Assembly (NCBI RefSeq): GCF_021233055.1
Contig: NZ_CP089546.1
Coordinates: forward strand, 1 to 64,000
Direction of reading: 5' to 3'
DNA length: 64,000 nucleotides
From: Spirosoma oryzicola
Lineage (GTDB): Bacteria; Bacteroidota; Bacteroidia; Cytophagales; Spirosomataceae
Below are positions 1 through 7,971 of the stretch, piece by piece. The position numbers were made by a program, and so were the translations under genes. The notes below the pieces were generated by a model that saw only the letters and a list, made by a program, of their open reading frames with translations, had not been told where the DNA came from and made no database searches. The first letter of the stretch is position 1; each line of letters starts with the position of its first letter.

Positions 1-235
1 CATTACTTGCCTTGGCTTTCAGGCTGTGCTTCCACATTATGTTTTGAGGCCCGAGGTATGGACTATAAACACATTACCACTCCCCATCGTATTTATTTAC
101 CTTACCGGCCTGGTAACCGAGCATTAGATTGGCGCTCCCGGTCATTGTTGGGTTGCCCGCCTAAAGGCCGATCAGAATATCGAGGTTACCCAGTGTAGTC
201 GAATTAGGTGTAGTAAGTACGTAAGTCTTAACTCC
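1..235 (-). pseudogene. Decayed fragment of a GYQAG-repeat (tail-fibre/YadA-head-like) protein
   Basis: No intact reading frame is present, but the minus strand reads a repeat-type sequence: GNLDILIGL, a stop, then NLMLGYQAGK, and after a frame change NVFIVHTSGLKT. The spaced N-x-x-x-G-Y-Q-A-G pattern is typical of the head repeats of bacterial trimeric adhesins and of long tail-fibre or S74-chaperone proteins. At least two stops and a frameshift interrupt it. It may continue beyond the left edge of the window. Identification rests on the short repeat motif only. Confidence 0.35.
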
Positions 236-400
236 ACTGTATTCTTACAACGGCCATGAGCGTTCAGCAAGACGCTGACTAGTAAGAGGTTATTCGTCAT
301 TGATGCTCATTTCCAGCTACTCGCCCACAAAGAATAAACGTACGGAAGTGAATCGCTCCGTTCGTCAGAAGCGTTTCTGTAGTCTGGCGGATGCGGTTAC

Positions 401-1213
401 TTATTTCTTGAGTACATCGCTTACGTCAACTACCTCAAATTGGGTGTTTGACTCGAAGAGGTGTTTCAGAATAGGAATGTGACCATAACCAAACAACACC
501 ATAATGGCTTTATCACCGGGGCGAATCGCTCGCAGGATGTTGGTATAGATATGGAGATTTGTACTGTACCAGTTGGCTACCAGATCGGTACCCGGATAGT
601 TTGATCCCTGTCCAATCCGTGTTGCAAATTCCGTATAGATTGAGGCATTTTTCCGCAGCTCCTCCTTCGAGTTGATAAACCGGTACAAGTCTGTTATCGA
701 TTGCTTTTCCTGAACGTCTACCACACCGGTCATGGTACGACTGGCAAACTGATCGAGTGCTTTCAGTATCGCTGTCTGCCCGTTCGCCTTTGCATACGCA
801 TTAACAGGCTCCAAGTCGAATGAGCCCCGGTAGTTGACGCAGGTTAGGGTTGGTAGTTTGAGCCGCTTCGCCAGCGGATAGGCGATCTGGTCAACTTCAT
901 CCGTGCCAGGTTTGAATTGACCTTTCAAATACTGATGGTATTCACTGTCGACCTTGCTTTGTCCCTTCGTAGGAACCTCAATACAGATTTGGTTTGGCAA
1001 AAACTGGCTCAACTGCGTGAGCATCTGATCAAGCTTCTTCTGGCGTTCCTTATCCCGAACATCAACCACCTTGTTTTGATAGGCGTCTTGAGTGGATGGG
1101 GTGAAGTGAATACTTCCCACCAGCAACACTTTTATCTTGGGCGAAGCCGCTGACTGGGCAGTTACGTTGAGAGAGATCAGAAAAAAAAGAAAACCAGATA
1201 GATACTTGAGCAT
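401..1213 (-). CDS. Secreted DUF5694/TraB-GumN-like protein
   Basis: The protein has about 270 residues. The preferred ATG (1213) gives an immediate signal peptide (MLKYLSGFLFFLISLNVTAQS); an upstream in-frame start at 1237 would add eight polar residues in front of it. The mature part opens with a beta-strand/turn LLVGSIHF and ends with an FGYGHIPIL segment. Paired G-x-x-H elements of this kind characterise the TraB/GumN/TIKI-like superfamily, to which DUF5694 proteins of Bacteroidota appear related. Those are thought to be metal-dependent hydrolases, but no activity is established for this subfamily. It stands alone, with a hydrolase pseudogene upstream. The family call is from memory of motifs. 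Confidence 0.6.
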   Translation of the reverse strand: MLKYLSGFLFFLISLNVTAQSAASPKIKVLLVGSIHFTPSTQDAYQNKVVDVRDKERQKKLDQMLTQLSQFLPNQICIEVPTKGQSKVDSEYHQYLKGQFKPGTDEVDQIAYPLAKRLKLPTLTCVNYRGSFDLEPVNAYAKANGQTAILKALDQFASRTMTGVVDVQEKQSITDLYRFINSKEELRKNASIYTEFATRIGQGSNYPGTDLVANWYSTNLHIYTNILRAIRPGDKAIMVLFGYGHIPILKHLFESNTQFEVVDVSDVLKK

Positions 1214-1537
1214 AAGGTTGCGCGGTTCAGCGAGCAAAGGTACTCGCCTAGCCGTTTGTCCTTACGTATGAGCTAAAGTTTCTCTGTTTTTGAACCTGGA
1301 GAGTTGTTAGCAACAGGATTAACTCTTTTCAGTCTATGATCAGTCATGCTATCGGAGCAGTCGAACACACTATTATCCGGGTGAACGCTGCGGTAGTAAT
1401 CGAGATTTCCATAACTATGCGCCCGAGAATGAGAACAACCGAATTTTTAATGTCTTCTGGTAAAGATGGTTGCGGTAATCTGTCGTAGGATCAATTTTGA
1501 ATCGCACGGTTCCTTTGTATCCAGTAGATCTGATAGA
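1214..1537. other. Intergenic stretch, nothing recognised
   Basis: About 320 bases lie between the DUF5694-like gene and the end of the broken hydrolase. I see no convincing reading frame, hairpin or repeat. It presumably carries the promoter of the minus-strand gene ending at 401. Confidence 0.4.
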
Positions 1538-2331
1538 TTACAAGTGTTGCTTGTAGAAATGGACAATTTCTTCGATCAACAAGGCTGGCTTATCTTGAGG
1601 AATGTTGTGAGAAGTGCCTGCTGCATAAACCAGATGCCGGTTACCATGTCCTTTCACCAGGTTACGCTGGTCAGCCTTAAATCGCTCGTTTTCGCTAGCT
1701 TCTGAAAACGGTCCCCGCTCAGCCATGATATCCAGCAAAGGAATACTGGCGGGCAGCGTCAGTTGCCTGACATAGTCACTGGTCCGCTCCATGCGAGCCA
1801 GCAGATAGTACAAGCTCATGTACCCCGCTTCATAGTCTTTTCGATCCAGACGCTGAAAATAGGTTCTGGCCAGGCGCATGTCGGCGTAGGAGGGTATGCG
1901 CGGATCGACCAGAATAATACCTTTCACCTGAGTCGGATGCCGGACCGCGTAAACCCAATTGTAAAAGGCGCCTAACCAACCAGTAACAGAGGGGTATTGC
2001 GGTAGCCAAACTGGTGCAACGCCTTCTCTAAACTTTTGATTTCCTGGAGGATCGTGTAACCCGCCGTATCAAAACTACTCTGGCCAAAGCCCGCCCGATC
2101 ATAGGTAATGACAGTTGCCCCAAGACGCTGGTGCACAACTGCGGCAATCGAGTCCCACTGGGAAGCATCCTGTCCGCCCCCCGATTCGAAAAGGATGGGG
2201 GCCTTCTTACCTTTTAGCATCCTAACATGAAGTCGATAAGGCCGAGCGTTAACAAGTGTATCGATTAATTGCGCATGGGCATTCACGGTCAGTAGTAACA
2301 GCCAGACAAAAAGGATTTGTTTCAACGTCAT
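1538..2331 (-). pseudogene. Alpha/beta hydrolase, broken at the nucleophile elbow
   Basis: Two adjacent frames rebuild one secreted alpha/beta hydrolase. The 5' part (2331 to 1972) has a signal peptide (FVWLLLLTVNAHAQ) and runs to LLLVG. It then hits TAG and resumes in another frame as GAFYNWVYAVRHPTQVKGIILVD. Family alignment predicts LLVGHSFGAF here; only two bases remain where nine are expected. The deletion therefore removes the G-x-S-x-G nucleophile serine and shifts the frame. The 3' part retains the likely catalytic histidine (GTSHNIPQ). The gene is very probably inactive in both frame and chemistry. A sequencing error would have to be a 7-base loss, which is unlikely. Confidence 0.75.
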
Positions 2332-3202
2332 TGGGTATTATAGGTTACTTGTATGTCTGAATGTGCGGCTTCATATAAAAGAGGTTTCAGCGCAACGACA
2401 CCTTTCGCCGAAAGATGAAACAGTATGTCTTACAGCTAGTAATGAGGTAGTAAGCCCGAACAAAAACATAATCTAGACATTCGTTCGAAAAGCCAAGAAA
2501 TAGGCCTGATATGCATGATGCTTACCTTTTAAACCCGCCTACTTGCCGATCAATCGTCTCTGCCGACGATAAGACAGGCCAGCAGCCAGAAAGAAAAAGT
2601 CAGCGGGATATGCAAACAGATAATTACCCGTCATAGCAATGACTATCACACAGACAAGACCAGATGCAAGAAGATCTATATAGTTCATTTTCATGATTAA
2701 AAACGATTTAGAAGTTCTATAAGTGACCTTACGAAAAGCTATGTATATCAATCTTAACTTTTCCCCGGATCACATCCCAGAAAAACGTTTTCAGTTGACT
2801 AGCTATGTTCTTTATGCCTGAAATTCTATCTGTTTCATGATTTCTGAAGTCGTATAGGAGCCTATGGGTTAGTCGATTGACTAAACTGTGTACAATATAA
2901 TGAAATCTGGTAGAATAGAACCCAGCATGCTCTCGCATAACGTTTGTGCAAATGAGCCTTGTCAAGATTACAATATTCACTATCGAACATCTTCTGTCAA
3001 GATGGTGCTTGTCATGCCCAACAAATCATAAAATCACTCAGGCCAGCTGGAAAATTACCCAGTGCATGGTTGATAATCCTCCCAGAGCGCCATAAATCAC
3101 CTCTAATGCCATCAAAAACTTTTTATGAGCCCTAGTTCATTTACAATAATAAACGCCGTAAAAGACAAATAAGGCATGTAGACAATTAACACCGCCGATC
3201 TT
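2332..3202. other. Long intergenic region between two hydrolase pseudogenes
   Basis: About 870 bases without a convincing gene apart from one weak small membrane ORF (2539-2694, listed separately). An 83-codon minus-strand frame (2729-2980) has no recognisable domain or start signal and is probably chance. No strong inverted repeat was seen. Confidence 0.35.
2539..2694 (-). CDS. Possible 51-residue membrane peptide
   Basis: From the ATG at 2694 the frame gives about 51 residues with two hydrophobic stretches (LLASGLVCVIVIAM and FFFLAAGLSY), then a basic tail RRQRRLIGK. This layout is compatible with a small hairpin-type inner-membrane protein. There is no ribosome-binding site to judge by, as is usual in Bacteroidota, and no family was recognised. 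It could equally be a remnant of a larger membrane protein or chance. Confidence 0.25.
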   Translation of the reverse strand: MKMNYIDLLASGLVCVIVIAMTGNYLFAYPADFFFLAAGLSYRRQRRLIGK

Positions 3203-4066
3203 ATGGCTGACGAAGAATTAGTAAAACAGTTACCCGGTTTCACGAGCAGCTACCTGACCGTCGATGGCGTTCGGCTCCACTACGTTATGGGTGGCCAGGG
3301 TAAACCACTGGTTCTGTTGCCCGACTGACCCCAGACTTGGTGGAGTTACCACAAAAGTATGCTCCTGTTGGCCGAAAATTACCAGGTCATCGTGGTTGAA
3401 CTATGAGGAATAGGTAGTTCAGCCAAACCTCCGACGGGTTATACAAAAAAAGCGATGGCGGGCGATGTGGCGGGCTTGCTGGATCAGTTGGGCATCGGGC
3501 AGGCGAATATTGCTGGTCACGACATCGGTGCTGCCGTGGCTTTCAGCTTCGCGGCTCACTTTCCCCGGCAGACCAGCACGCTTATTCTGCTGGACAGTCC
3601 ACATCCCGACGACAATCTGTACAAACTTCCTGTGCTTCCAGTCGGAGCGGGTGTTTATCCGTGGTGGCTAGCCTTCAACCAGATCAGGGATTTGCCGGAA
3701 CAACCACTAGAAGGCCAGTTTGATCTGGTGCAAAATTGGCTGTTTGACCAATTGCTGGAAGATAAGACAGCCATCAGCCCTTTCGACCGGCAGGTCTACG
3801 CACGGGCTTACAACAGCCGGGACGCGATACGAGCATCCAATGGCTGGTATCAGGCCTTTGCTGAAGACATTCAGGCTATCAGAGGCCAGAAGATCGAAGC
3901 AACAACGCTTGACATCGCCAGCCCGGCCGGTTACGCGATGCTTACTTCAGTGCTCCCTCCTTACGTCGATACCCTGACACTCCAGAAAGTAGCGGGGTCA
4001 GGCCACTTCGTCCAGGAAGAGAAGCCAGTCGAAACCGCTAGATTCATCAGCGATTTTCTTGGCTAG
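3203..4066 (+). pseudogene. Epoxide hydrolase/haloalkane dehalogenase-like alpha/beta hydrolase with two in-frame TGA stops
   Basis: A single frame from the ATG at 3203 reads as a full-length alpha/beta hydrolase of about 287 residues, except for TGA at 3326 and TGA at 3404. They sit in VLLPD-stop-PQTWW and VVEL-stop-GIGSSAKP, where homologues usually carry Trp (PGWPQTWW) and Arg (DLRGIGxS). Both fit single G-to-A or C-to-T transitions. Downstream the catalytic elements look intact: nucleophile elbow GHDIGAAVA (Asp nucleophile, as in epoxide hydrolases and dehalogenases) and histidine in GSGHFVQEEKP. An internal start at 3455 could only make an N-terminally truncated product lacking the oxyanion-hole strand. 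Confidence 0.75.
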
Positions 4067-4077
4067 ACCGTTGCTCG

Positions 4078-4149
4078 GCGGATAAAGTCGTGCCAGCCTA
4101 ATGATACCTATCGGGCATGAATCCAAGTAAACGGCACGACTTTATCCGC
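4078..4149. repeat. Perfect 17-bp inverted repeat around the regulator's upstream start
   Basis: The arms are 4078-4094 (GCGGATAAAGTCGTGCC) and 4133-4149, its exact reverse complement, with a 38-base loop. The loop and right arm fall inside the extended N-terminus of the downstream Crp/Fnr-like frame. This argues that the real start of that gene is further downstream. It could be an operator of the regulator, a long-loop terminator of the hydrolase, or a mobile-element footprint. Confidence 0.7.
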
Positions 4150-4221
4150 TTCGTTGTTCAGCAGGAGAACCTGTTCATCATTTTTACCGACACAACTACC
4201 GATCAACCCCGGCTTTGGCCA

Positions 4222-4788
4222 ATGGAAGAACTCTTCACCTATCTGGCCCAATTCGGCTACCTCAATGCGCAGCAGCGCGAACTCATCCGGATCAGGGCTA
4301 AACGCCGGACCATTGCCAAAGGGGCCTATTTTGCCGAAGCTGGAAAAATTTCTAACCAGATAGGCTACGTTACAGACGGTATTTTCAGGGTCTGTTACTA
4401 CGACAAACGGGGCGACAGCTTCACCCGCTATTTCGTTTATGAAAACCGGTTCGTCGTCGACATTAACAGTTTTCGCGATGAGCTACCTTCTGCAGAATAC
4501 ATCGAAGCCATCACGGATTGTGAACTCTGGGTATTTTCCCGGGAAGATTTCAACCAGCTTTCCACACTCATCCCCGAATGGCCCGGCATGTTCGCCAACA
4601 TTACACTGCACGCGCTGGAAAACAAGCTGAAATTTACCAGCAACATGCTCGTACAGGATGCCCAGCAGCGGTATCAGAACTTTCTTGACCATTATCCGGG
4701 GTTGGCCAACCGGGTTCCGCTCACGATGCTGGCGTCCTACCTGGGTATCACTCCTTCCTCGCTAAGCCGGATACGAAGAAACCGATAA
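4222..4788 (+). CDS. Crp/Fnr-family transcriptional regulator
   Basis: The product has about 188 residues from the preferred ATG at 4222 (MEELFTYLAQFGYLN). The frame is open from 4117, but those 35 extra residues overlap the inverted repeat and do not resemble the family. The N-terminal half is a cyclic-nucleotide-binding-type beta barrel (KGAYFAEAGKISNQIGYVTDGIFRV), and the C-terminus has a helix-turn-helix ending LTMLASYLGITPSSLSRIRR. No cysteine cluster for Fe-S binding is visible, so it is not a classical Fnr. Bacteroidota encode many such short regulators, usually next to the gene they control. Here that would be the upstream hydrolase pseudogene or the HD-domain gene downstream. Confidence 0.85.
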   Translation: MEELFTYLAQFGYLNAQQRELIRIRAKRRTIAKGAYFAEAGKISNQIGYVTDGIFRVCYYDKRGDSFTRYFVYENRFVVDINSFRDELPSAEYIEAITDCELWVFSREDFNQLSTLIPEWPGMFANITLHALENKLKFTSNMLVQDAQQRYQNFLDHYPGLANRVPLTMLASYLGITPSSLSRIRRNR

Positions 4789-4862
4789 GCTATTTCCTGT
4801 CATTTGGCAATTGAGTTTACACCCGTGCGGCTCAATTTTGTCCCATCACTAAAAAAACACCG

Positions 4863-5462
4863 ATGGAATCGACAGATCTCTTCCGGCAAATTGCCTTCAT
4901 CAAGGAAGTGGACAAGCTTAAGTACATTCTCCGCAGGACGAAACTTTTCAACAGTGATCGAAACGAGAACGACGCCGAGCACAGCTGGCACTTGGCCCTG
5001 ATGGCGCTGGTCTTGGCCGAACATGCGAATGTTGCGGTTGATCTGCTCAAGGTTATTAAGATGTTGCTAATTCACGACCTTGTCGAGATAGACGCTGGAG
5101 ACACGTTTATTTACGACACACAGAAAAGCCACGACAATACCGAGGAGGAACGAAAAGCCGCGCACCGGATCTTTGGTTTATTGCCCAATCACCAAGCCCA
5201 AGAGCTGATGGCTGTCTGGGAAGAGTTTGAAGAAGGGCAAACCGACGAAGCGAAGTTTGCCCGCGCTATGGACCGACTGGAACCCCTACTTCAGAACACA
5301 TCGAATAACGGGGGCACTTGGACTGAGTTCGATGTGGACTACGAAAAAGTGTACGCTAAAAAGCAGGTTATACAACGAGGGTCCAAAGTCATCTGGCAAT
5401 ATGCCGAGCAGCTGATCAACGATAGTGTTGATAAAGGAATTCTTAAGAAGAAAGACGTCTAG
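4863..5462 (+). CDS. HD-domain phosphohydrolase (YfbR/HDDC2-like)
   Basis: The product has 199 residues. The metal-binding HD signature is complete: His in DAEHSWHLALM, the His-Asp pair in LLIHDLVEIDAGD, and the distal Asp in ARAMDRLEPLLQN. This arrangement matches the small HD hydrolases of the YfbR/HDDC2 type. Characterised members are 5'-deoxynucleotidases acting on nucleoside monophosphates in the cytoplasm. Substrate cannot be read from the sequence. The gene is 74 bases downstream of the Crp/Fnr-like regulator and could share its transcript. Confidence 0.85.
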   Translation: MESTDLFRQIAFIKEVDKLKYILRRTKLFNSDRNENDAEHSWHLALMALVLAEHANVAVDLLKVIKMLLIHDLVEIDAGDTFIYDTQKSHDNTEEERKAAHRIFGLLPNHQAQELMAVWEEFEEGQTDEAKFARAMDRLEPLLQNTSNNGGTWTEFDVDYEKVYAKKQVIQRGSKVIWQYAEQLINDSVDKGILKKKDV

Positions 5463-5775
5463 TGCCAGTTCACAAAATTGTTCTGACTAATCACCCGCCT
5501 AAAAGCAGGCTCTTCATGGCTACGCAGACGGTTACTTTCAGCGTGATCTGTGTAGACAGAAGAGTTTGCTTTATTTACCTAAAAAGTAAATATCTGCTCT
5601 AGCCTGTTTCTTTTCTTTCTCCTCCGCTCTTTTGATTTTTTTTGATTTTTTTCTCTCGATGCAGATTGTGGTGAGGTGATCAAATTTTGAAAAAGTTATC
5701 AAATATTTTTCTTTTGATTGATTTGTATTGATTAAGGGGCCTGCAACTAATTGATAGTCAACTTGCTACAAGGAG
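5463..5775. other. AT-rich, T-tract-rich stretch beside the iterons
   Basis: There is no gene here. From about 5630 to 5745 the sequence is dominated by repeated TTTTGATTTTTT-like tracts and ATCAAA elements directly next to the iteron array. This is what a DNA-unwinding element of an iteron-controlled origin would look like. No perfect DnaA box (TTATCCACA) was found; a poor match, TTATCAAAT, occurs near 5696. Assignment as the melting region is inference from position and composition. Confidence 0.45.
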
Positions 5776-5896
5776 AAAACCGACTTTTGGGGGGAGTAAA
5801 ACCGACTTTTGGGGGGAGTAAAACCGACTTTTGGGGGGAGTTTTGTAGTAAGAAAACCGACTTTTGGGGGGAGTAAAACCGACTTTTGGGGGGAGT
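5776..5896 (+). repeat. Iteron array of the replication origin (five copies)
   Basis: Five identical 22-base direct repeats with the core CCGACTTTTGGGGGGAGT start at 5776, 5798, 5820, 5853 and 5875. The first three abut without a gap. The fourth follows an 11-base spacer (TTTGTAGTAAG) and the fifth abuts the fourth. Direct repeats with a helical-turn-multiple period beside a Rep_3 initiator gene are the binding sites of that initiator. This is therefore the probable vegetative origin and copy-number control region. Confidence 0.9.
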
Positions 5897-5908
5897 TTTT
5901 GTAGTAAG

Positions 5909-5941
5909 AAAACCGACTTTCCACAATTAAAAGTCGGTTTT
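5909..5941. repeat. Inverted repeat made of two iteron half-sites
   Basis: AAAACCGACTTT (5909-5920) and its exact reverse complement (5930-5941) are separated by nine bases. The arm equals the left half of the iteron. It directly follows the array after the same TTTGTAGTAAG spacer. It may bind an initiator dimer or act as a structural boundary of the origin. Confidence 0.75.
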
Positions 5942-6109
5942 TAGTTACAGGATAACGTAACGCCTGGTAATCTCTCTCAATGGCTACAATTTAGTGTAGC
6001 TATGTACAGTTTTTGTACACTAACTGTATTCTTTATACACCATACTTTACTTTTTACTTCTAGCTCCTTCTATTTTCTAGCTTATCACACATAAAATACA
6101 CACCCTTAG

Positions 6110-6131
6110 AAAACCGACTTTTGGGGGGAGT
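6110..6131 (+). repeat. Sixth iteron, 80 bp before rep
   Basis: An exact copy of the 22-base iteron in the same orientation as the array, standing alone in front of the initiator gene. Single iterons near a rep promoter commonly contribute to autoregulation or handcuffing. Confidence 0.85.
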
Positions 6132-6155
6132 TTTTATTATGTATATTCATTGATA

Positions 6156-6186
6156 ATACCGACGTCATTCTTTCTGAAGTCGGTAT
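6156..6186. promoter_or_regulatory. Inverted repeat before rep, probable autoregulatory operator
   Basis: ATACCGAC (6156-6163) and GTCGGTAT (6179-6186) form an 8-bp inverted repeat about 25 bases before the initiator start codon. Each arm contains the ACCGAC element of the iteron. In well-studied iteron plasmids, initiator dimers repress their own gene through such an inverted iteron half-site pair. The role here is inferred from that precedent. Confidence 0.6.
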
Positions 6187-6210
6187 ATATTCTTATCTTT
6201 CGTCCCTTAG

Positions 6211-7302
6211 ATGCCCTCCTATCCCATGAGCTCGCAGACGGAACAGTTACAGATCGCTTTCTATCCCCGACCCAATAACTATCAGCCTAATATCATTACT
6301 GAAAGCAGGCAGGAGTTTACGGAGATGGAAAAGAAGATTGTAGTTCTAGCTATTAATCAGCTTCGACAAATTGCTCAGTCATGGCAGAAAGGGCAGAACG
6401 TTACCTTGCTAATCCCTTATACAGAACTGACTGACAGTCACCACGGCAAAATATCTGCGGCAGCCAACACGCTTAACACAAAACGCATTGTTTATCAGAA
6501 CTTCTCTGATCCTTTCGAGCCAGAATTTGATTACATAGTGCCTTTTCCCCGCGTACGCAGTATGATACTAAACGGGAAGCGACACCTAGAGCTGTTGATG
6601 CTGTCTGAAGTTGTTCCGAGTTTCATCGAATTAGGAAAACGCTACACCAGCTATAGCCTCAAGCTCATGCTGTCGCTCTCCTCCATCTACGCCCAGCGTA
6701 TGTACGAAATTATCATGATGTTCTACGGACGAGGACAGAAAGAGTTTACCTATGAAGTATCGAAACTACGTACCGCGCTCAACTACCCCCCCGAACACGA
6801 TTACTACGATTTCAAGCGAAAAGCCCTGACCGTTGCTCAATCGGAACTGTCTCAGAAGATTGGTTTACAATTCGACTTTACACCTTCCCTCAAAAATGGC
6901 AAAGCGGTCACCGAGTTGCGCTTTGTAGTGCAGTCAGATCAAGACCTGATCAACAATGATGTGGAAGTTGATCTGCTCACAGCTCAGACTATGCAGCCTC
7001 ACGAAGTTGTAGTCATTGCTCGTAACCTCATCCATGATTACAAGTTCACCAAAAAACAGCAGAATCAGATTCTGGAAGACATCGAGTTGATGAACACCTT
7101 TATCCGGCTGCACACCGAGTTCCATCACGGGAAGCGGGTGGCCAAGAACCCCACCGCCTACATGGCTCAGGCCCTTGGCTTCGGTAAAGCGGACACCAAA
7201 TCGGAATCCCTCACCAAAGCAGCAACAGGCCGGAAAGGCAAACCGAAGGTGGTGAAGAATCTGCTGACTGATGCGATTGATAAACCAAAGCGTAACGCGT
7301 AG
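6211..7302 (+). CDS. Rep_3-family plasmid replication initiator
   Basis: The product has 363 residues. The segment ESRQEFTEMEKKIVVLAINQL opens a first winged-helix domain. A second follows (SSIYAQRMYEIIMMFYGRGQKEFTYEVSKLRTALN), with the typical R-x-Y-E/L-L-x-x-F/Y pattern of Rep_3 (PF01051) initiators. The C-terminal tail is basic (ATGRKGKPKVVKN). Rep_3 proteins bind iterons as monomers, open the origin and recruit the host replisome; dimers repress the gene. The six iterons and the inverted half-site just upstream fit this completely. A second ATG six codons in is an alternative start. This gene is the main evidence that the window belongs to a plasmid-type replicon. Confidence 0.93.
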   Translation: MPSYPMSSQTEQLQIAFYPRPNNYQPNIITESRQEFTEMEKKIVVLAINQLRQIAQSWQKGQNVTLLIPYTELTDSHHGKISAAANTLNTKRIVYQNFSDPFEPEFDYIVPFPRVRSMILNGKRHLELLMLSEVVPSFIELGKRYTSYSLKLMLSLSSIYAQRMYEIIMMFYGRGQKEFTYEVSKLRTALNYPPEHDYYDFKRKALTVAQSELSQKIGLQFDFTPSLKNGKAVTELRFVVQSDQDLINNDVEVDLLTAQTMQPHEVVVIARNLIHDYKFTKKQQNQILEDIELMNTFIRLHTEFHHGKRVAKNPTAYMAQALGFGKADTKSESLTKAATGRKGKPKVVKNLLTDAIDKPKRNA

Positions 7303-7557
7303 CTCCTTTTGCCTATTCGATAATCTTACACAACCTTTCGCGGTGTGGGCTATGCTCATGCTGATTGGCTTAGGCAATTGGCTATGACAGATAACCAAAC
7401 AAAGAGCACTAAAGTAGTAGCATTAAGAACAGCTTGTTTTACTCGCTTAATAATATTTAACTTACTGAATATCAATACCATGAACGCTCTTATACTTTTG
7501 TAACCATACGGCAGAGCGTAGCCGCTCCCTTTTTATTATCTGGATTAATTTATGTTG
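7303..7557. other. Intergenic, nothing recognised
   Basis: Sequence between the initiator gene and a decayed minus-strand gene. I found no convincing terminator hairpin or frame in it. Confidence 0.4.
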
Positions 7558-7920
7558 TCAAATGCTTCCGAAATTGATTAAGCTATCAATCATCTCATTA
7601 CCGTAAATTAGTCTCATCGCTTTCTTGATGCCCTCGTAAGTGTTATAAGGGTTGCGGCAGACCGTAAACGCTCCGATTTTGGATCGACCCACCGGGTCAA
7701 GCCGTAACCTTTATCAGTATAAATCCGGTCATCCTGCCTTCCAGAGTTGACTTTCAATCCGATACCAGCTTCTGCCCAGGGCTAGGAATCAGCCACTACT
7801 AGCTGTGCTGATGCGTGTTTTATTACGCTGGCACTCAAGCATTAGCGCTTCATTGCAATTCGGCATATAGGGTGACACGGGACGAAGTCGCTGAACGTAG
7901 TTGATTGCCAGATCGCAATA
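7558..7920 (-). pseudogene. Decayed gene of unknown function
   Basis: Translating the minus strand gives consecutive protein-like blocks in different frames: CDLAINYVQRLRPVSPYMP, then AEAGIGLKVNSGRQDDRIY continuing to GYGLTRWVDPK, then IGAFTVCRNPYNTYEGIKKA ending at a TGA at 7558-7560. At least two frameshifts and two nonsense codons separate them. The composition is clearly coding, but I do not recognise the family. No start codon can be assigned. Confidence 0.45.
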
Positions 7921-7971
7921 TACGCCGTGAATAAAACAGTCCGCCTACATAGGATTCGTAAACCCACTTCT

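Noticed and set aside
2729..2980. 83-residue minus-strand gene
   Set aside because: No recognisable domain, unusual composition and no support from neighbours; probably chance in AT-rich DNA.
3326..3406. TGA recoded as an amino acid in the hydrolase
   Set aside because: The intact genes nearby end normally and use no internal TGA; two transitions in a dispensable gene explain it better.
5776..5896. CRISPR array
   Set aside because: The repeats abut or are separated by a constant 11-base spacer, there are no variable spacers and no cas genes; these are iterons.
7303..7926. Insertion-sequence remnant after rep
   Set aside because: The translated fragments are protein-like but show no transposase motif, and no terminal inverted repeats or target duplication were found.
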